Shown one piece after another: positions 62,122 to 64,000 of a stretch of DNA of 64,000 nucleotides; within the stretch, counting starts at the first letter, position 1; each line of letters opens with the position of its first letter. Below the pieces are notes generated by a model, which saw only the letters and a list, made by a program, of their open reading frames with translations, had not been told where the DNA came from and did no database searches. The translations under genes were made by a program, and so were the position numbers. The stretch covers positions 4,402,001 through 4,466,000 of the forward strand of contig NZ_OZ245041.1 in NCBI RefSeq assembly GCF_965224175.1, read 5' to 3'. This stretch comes from Kordia sp965224175 (lineage in GTDB: Bacteria > Bacteroidota > Bacteroidia > Flavobacteriales > Flavobacteriaceae).

Positions 62122-63750
62122 TTAGTCTTGATGAATATACGCATTAGCTTCTTCGTCAGAATGAAATTCTGGAGTTGTATTTTGCGCTCCAGTATCTCTG
62201 TTCATTTTATCCGTAATAGCATCTGCTTGCGCTCGAACAATTTGCGATGCATGATTTGGAATTTTTACAGAAGCATCTGCAACAGGTGGTTCAATGCCTT
62301 CTAACGGGTTGTCTTTTCGAGGCTCTTTTCTTGTAAGAACATCTAATACATCCGAAGCTGCTTTGTCTCGCTCAGTTAAATGTGGTAAGTCAAATAAATT
62401 TTCTATGGTTTTTAGTAATGATGTATGATCTAGTGGAACATCGCCTTTGGTTCTATATACTGTTCCTGCTTTAATCCAAGGAGAAATTAATACACACGGA
62501 ACACGTACGCCAAAACGATTGAAGGTAAATCCGTTTTTATTTTTGGTAGTTGGACTTGGTGGAGTAGCACCATATGGTGGTGTAATATGATCGTAACAAC
62601 CTCCGTGTTCATCATAATTAATTACCAAAAGTGTGTCTTCCCAATATTTAGACTTTCTAAGCGTGTCATAAATTTCTAGCATATACTTTTCTCCTGCCGC
62701 AACATCATAATTTGGATGTTGACTGTTTCCATAGCTTCCCCAAGAAGGTTCTAAAAATGTATAGTCAGGAAGTTTTGCACCATTCTCTCCTTTTAAAACT
62801 ATTTTAAAATCTTCAAAGCTTCCCCAAAAACAATTTTCTGGTGTTGGGTTGTCAGCTACATCTTGACAAAAACTGTAGGTATATGGTTTTTGTAATTTAT
62901 CAGCGAAAATTCCCCAACTACGCTTATGATCTGAAAGGTTTTTAAAAATACTTTTTGAACTATACGATTTTACTTCGTCGTATAAATGACCTTCAGAAGT
63001 TGCCATGTGCATAAAGGCTCTATTGGGTAATGTTTCAGAAGGAACCGAGCAATAATAATGATCGCATACAGCAAACCCTTTTGCTAAACCTGATAAAATA
63101 GGTAAGGTGTCTGGCGTGTACATTCCCATAATATCAGCAGGAGCAGTACCCGGAAATTTACTCACGATTTCTATACCTGATTTCGGAGGAGCATGATGCT
63201 GATACCAATTTTTATAGTGATCATTTTTATAATCTTTGGAATGATCATAATCTTTATCATATACTGTTTTAGTAGTATTTGTTGAATCGCTTGAATTGTC
63301 TGTTGTTTTCTTCTCTTTATGCAAAGGCGGATCGCCGAAATATTTGTTTCCTATTTTATTCTCAAAGTCACGCACAAAACCTTGATTTGGAGCAATTCCT
63401 GGTTGATATGGAGGATTTAAACTGCCAAATAGTTGAAAATTGGTGTTCATAAAACCTTCTCCTGGATCCATTTTTGGCATATAATACGCGTATTTATCAT
63501 TTTTATCAATGGCAAATACTTTATGAGCATTTCCTTTATTGTCAGGATTTGTTTCATTGCCTGTCAATCCTGAATAGTAATGTCCAAGCGGAGAAATGTT
63601 GATTTTTTTCTTGTCGGTGTCTTTATTTTTATAGCTATCGTTGTATAAAAAACCTAACATATGATCGAAAGAACGATTTTCAAACATGACTACTATGACA
63701 TGTTTTATTTTCTTTTTTGGAGAATTTTTTTCCTGTTCGGAGGTTTGCAT
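62122..63750 (-). CDS. phosphoesterase family protein (phospholipase C/acid phosphatase type)
   Basis: A 542-residue member of the PF04185-type phosphoesterases. Family blocks are seen: HVIVVMFENRSFDHMLGFL at the start, SVPSETLPNRAFMHMATSEG, LLVINYDEHGGCYDHITPP and VPLDHTSLLKTIENLF. Members cleave phospholipid head groups or act as acid phosphatases, with metal bound by the Glu-Asn and Asp-Glu-His groups. No signal peptide is visible at the N-terminus (MQTSEQEKNSPKKK), unusual for a family that is mostly exported, so either export is non-classical or the protein is cytoplasmic. The middle has a low-complexity Lys/Asp/Ser segment. It is separated from the peroxidase fusion by a terminator. Confidence 0.85.
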   Translation of the reverse strand: MQTSEQEKNSPKKKIKHVIVVMFENRSFDHMLGFLYNDSYKNKDTDKKKINISPLGHYYSGLTGNETNPDNKGNAHKVFAIDKNDKYAYYMPKMDPGEGFMNTNFQLFGSLNPPYQPGIAPNQGFVRDFENKIGNKYFGDPPLHKEKKTTDNSSDSTNTTKTVYDKDYDHSKDYKNDHYKNWYQHHAPPKSGIEIVSKFPGTAPADIMGMYTPDTLPILSGLAKGFAVCDHYYCSVPSETLPNRAFMHMATSEGHLYDEVKSYSSKSIFKNLSDHKRSWGIFADKLQKPYTYSFCQDVADNPTPENCFWGSFEDFKIVLKGENGAKLPDYTFLEPSWGSYGNSQHPNYDVAAGEKYMLEIYDTLRKSKYWEDTLLVINYDEHGGCYDHITPPYGATPPSPTTKNKNGFTFNRFGVRVPCVLISPWIKAGTVYRTKGDVPLDHTSLLKTIENLFDLPHLTERDKAASDVLDVLTRKEPRKDNPLEGIEPPVADASVKIPNHASQIVRAQADAITDKMNRDTGAQNTTPEFHSDEEANAYIHQD

Positions 63751-63942
63751 AGTGTGTAGTTTTGAATGGTTTAGAATATCAATTTATAGGATAATATTCT
63801 GTAATCCAAATGAAAACACGCTAAGGACTAAATTCAGGTAGTTTTACCCTTTTTTGAAAGCTATGTGTTTTTACGTTAGTGATTTATGACAGAAAGTATA
63901 AGTATTTGAAATCAAGTAAACAGCTATTTGTTTGTCGAATTT

Positions 63943-64000
63943 TTATCTTTTAGGTTCCATCAAATCTGCTTCACTCAAAGTGTATTTCATCTCAGGATAA
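63943..64000 (-). CDS. C-terminal end of a gene leaving the window
   Basis: The minus strand is open from the right edge to TAA at 63943-63945 and reads YPEMKYTLSEADLMEPKR at its end. Too short to assign. The composition and clean stop suggest a real C-terminus. The 192-bp gap before the phosphoesterase start shows nothing clear. Confidence 0.4.
   Translation of the reverse strand, partial: YPEMKYTLSEADLMEPKR

Overview
The window looks like chromosomal DNA from a marine member of the Flavobacteriaceae (Bacteroidota). The base composition is AT-rich, with type IX secretion (T9SS) C-terminal sorting tails, SusC/SusD pairs, LytS/LytTR signalling, FadR-type control of an alginate locus, an acyl-ornithine carbamoyltransferase arginine pathway and TAnnTTTG promoter elements. 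The general look recalls Kordia, but that is an impression and not a search result.

Layout. 1-6.6 kb: a large RHS/YD-repeat protein cut by the left edge, a stand-alone LytTR protein, a decayed M15 peptidase fragment and the 3' half of a tRNA, which may be the scar of an integrated element. 6.8-10.5 kb: a LytS-type sensor kinase with a beta-propeller sensor, and its LytTR response regulator. 10.5-16.2 kb: palindromic repeats, a small membrane coiled-coil protein and a 1405-residue T9SS surface protein. 16.3-18.8 kb: a folE operon with two lipoproteins. 19-23.1 kb: an NmrA-like reductase, a beta-lactamase-fold serine hydrolase and a TolB-like/TPR/AraC regulator. 23.2-31.6 kb: a complete eight-gene arginine operon (GNAT-argG-argC-argD-argF'-argB-argE-argH), preceded by a previously unmarked 21-codon leader peptide ending in a run of arginine codons. 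31.8-36.9 kb: a DASS anion transporter and a 14-repeat VCBS/FG-GAP T9SS protein.

37.3-54.8 kb: an alginate utilisation locus, all on the minus strand. It holds two simple PL7 lyases, one tandem PL7 lyase, a T9SS adhesin-like protein, a KdgF-like cupin, SusC, SusD, a PKD lipoprotein, a FadR/GntR regulator, a uronate MFS transporter, a DEH-reductase-like SDR, KDG kinase, KDPG aldolase and a half-length LacI protein. Surface lyases cut alginate, SusCD import the oligomers, KdgF linearises the unsaturated uronate, the SDR reduces DEH to KDG, and KdgK/KdgA feed pyruvate and glyceraldehyde-3-phosphate to central metabolism. A double palindrome (TGGTTAACCA / TGGTTTACCA) sits on the promoters of two lyase/Sus units, and a single copy precedes the FadR-type gene. 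This defines a probable autoregulated operator.

55-58.2 kb: three small Cys-rich, GG-leader peptides of RiPP-precursor type around a membrane TPR-AraC regulator. Two 25-bp palindromes, 20 of 25 bases identical, each lie about 70 bp upstream of a precursor start. No maturase or transporter is in the window. 58.3-61.9 kb: an unusual 1204-residue fusion of a DyP-type heme peroxidase with a glycyl radical enzyme (PFL-like). 62.1-64 kb: a phospholipase C/acid phosphatase-family phosphoesterase and the C-terminal tail of a gene leaving the window.

The strongest candidates for undescribed biology are the DyP-glycyl radical enzyme fusion, the RiPP-like peptide regulon with its palindrome, the arginine leader peptide, and the alginate operator.
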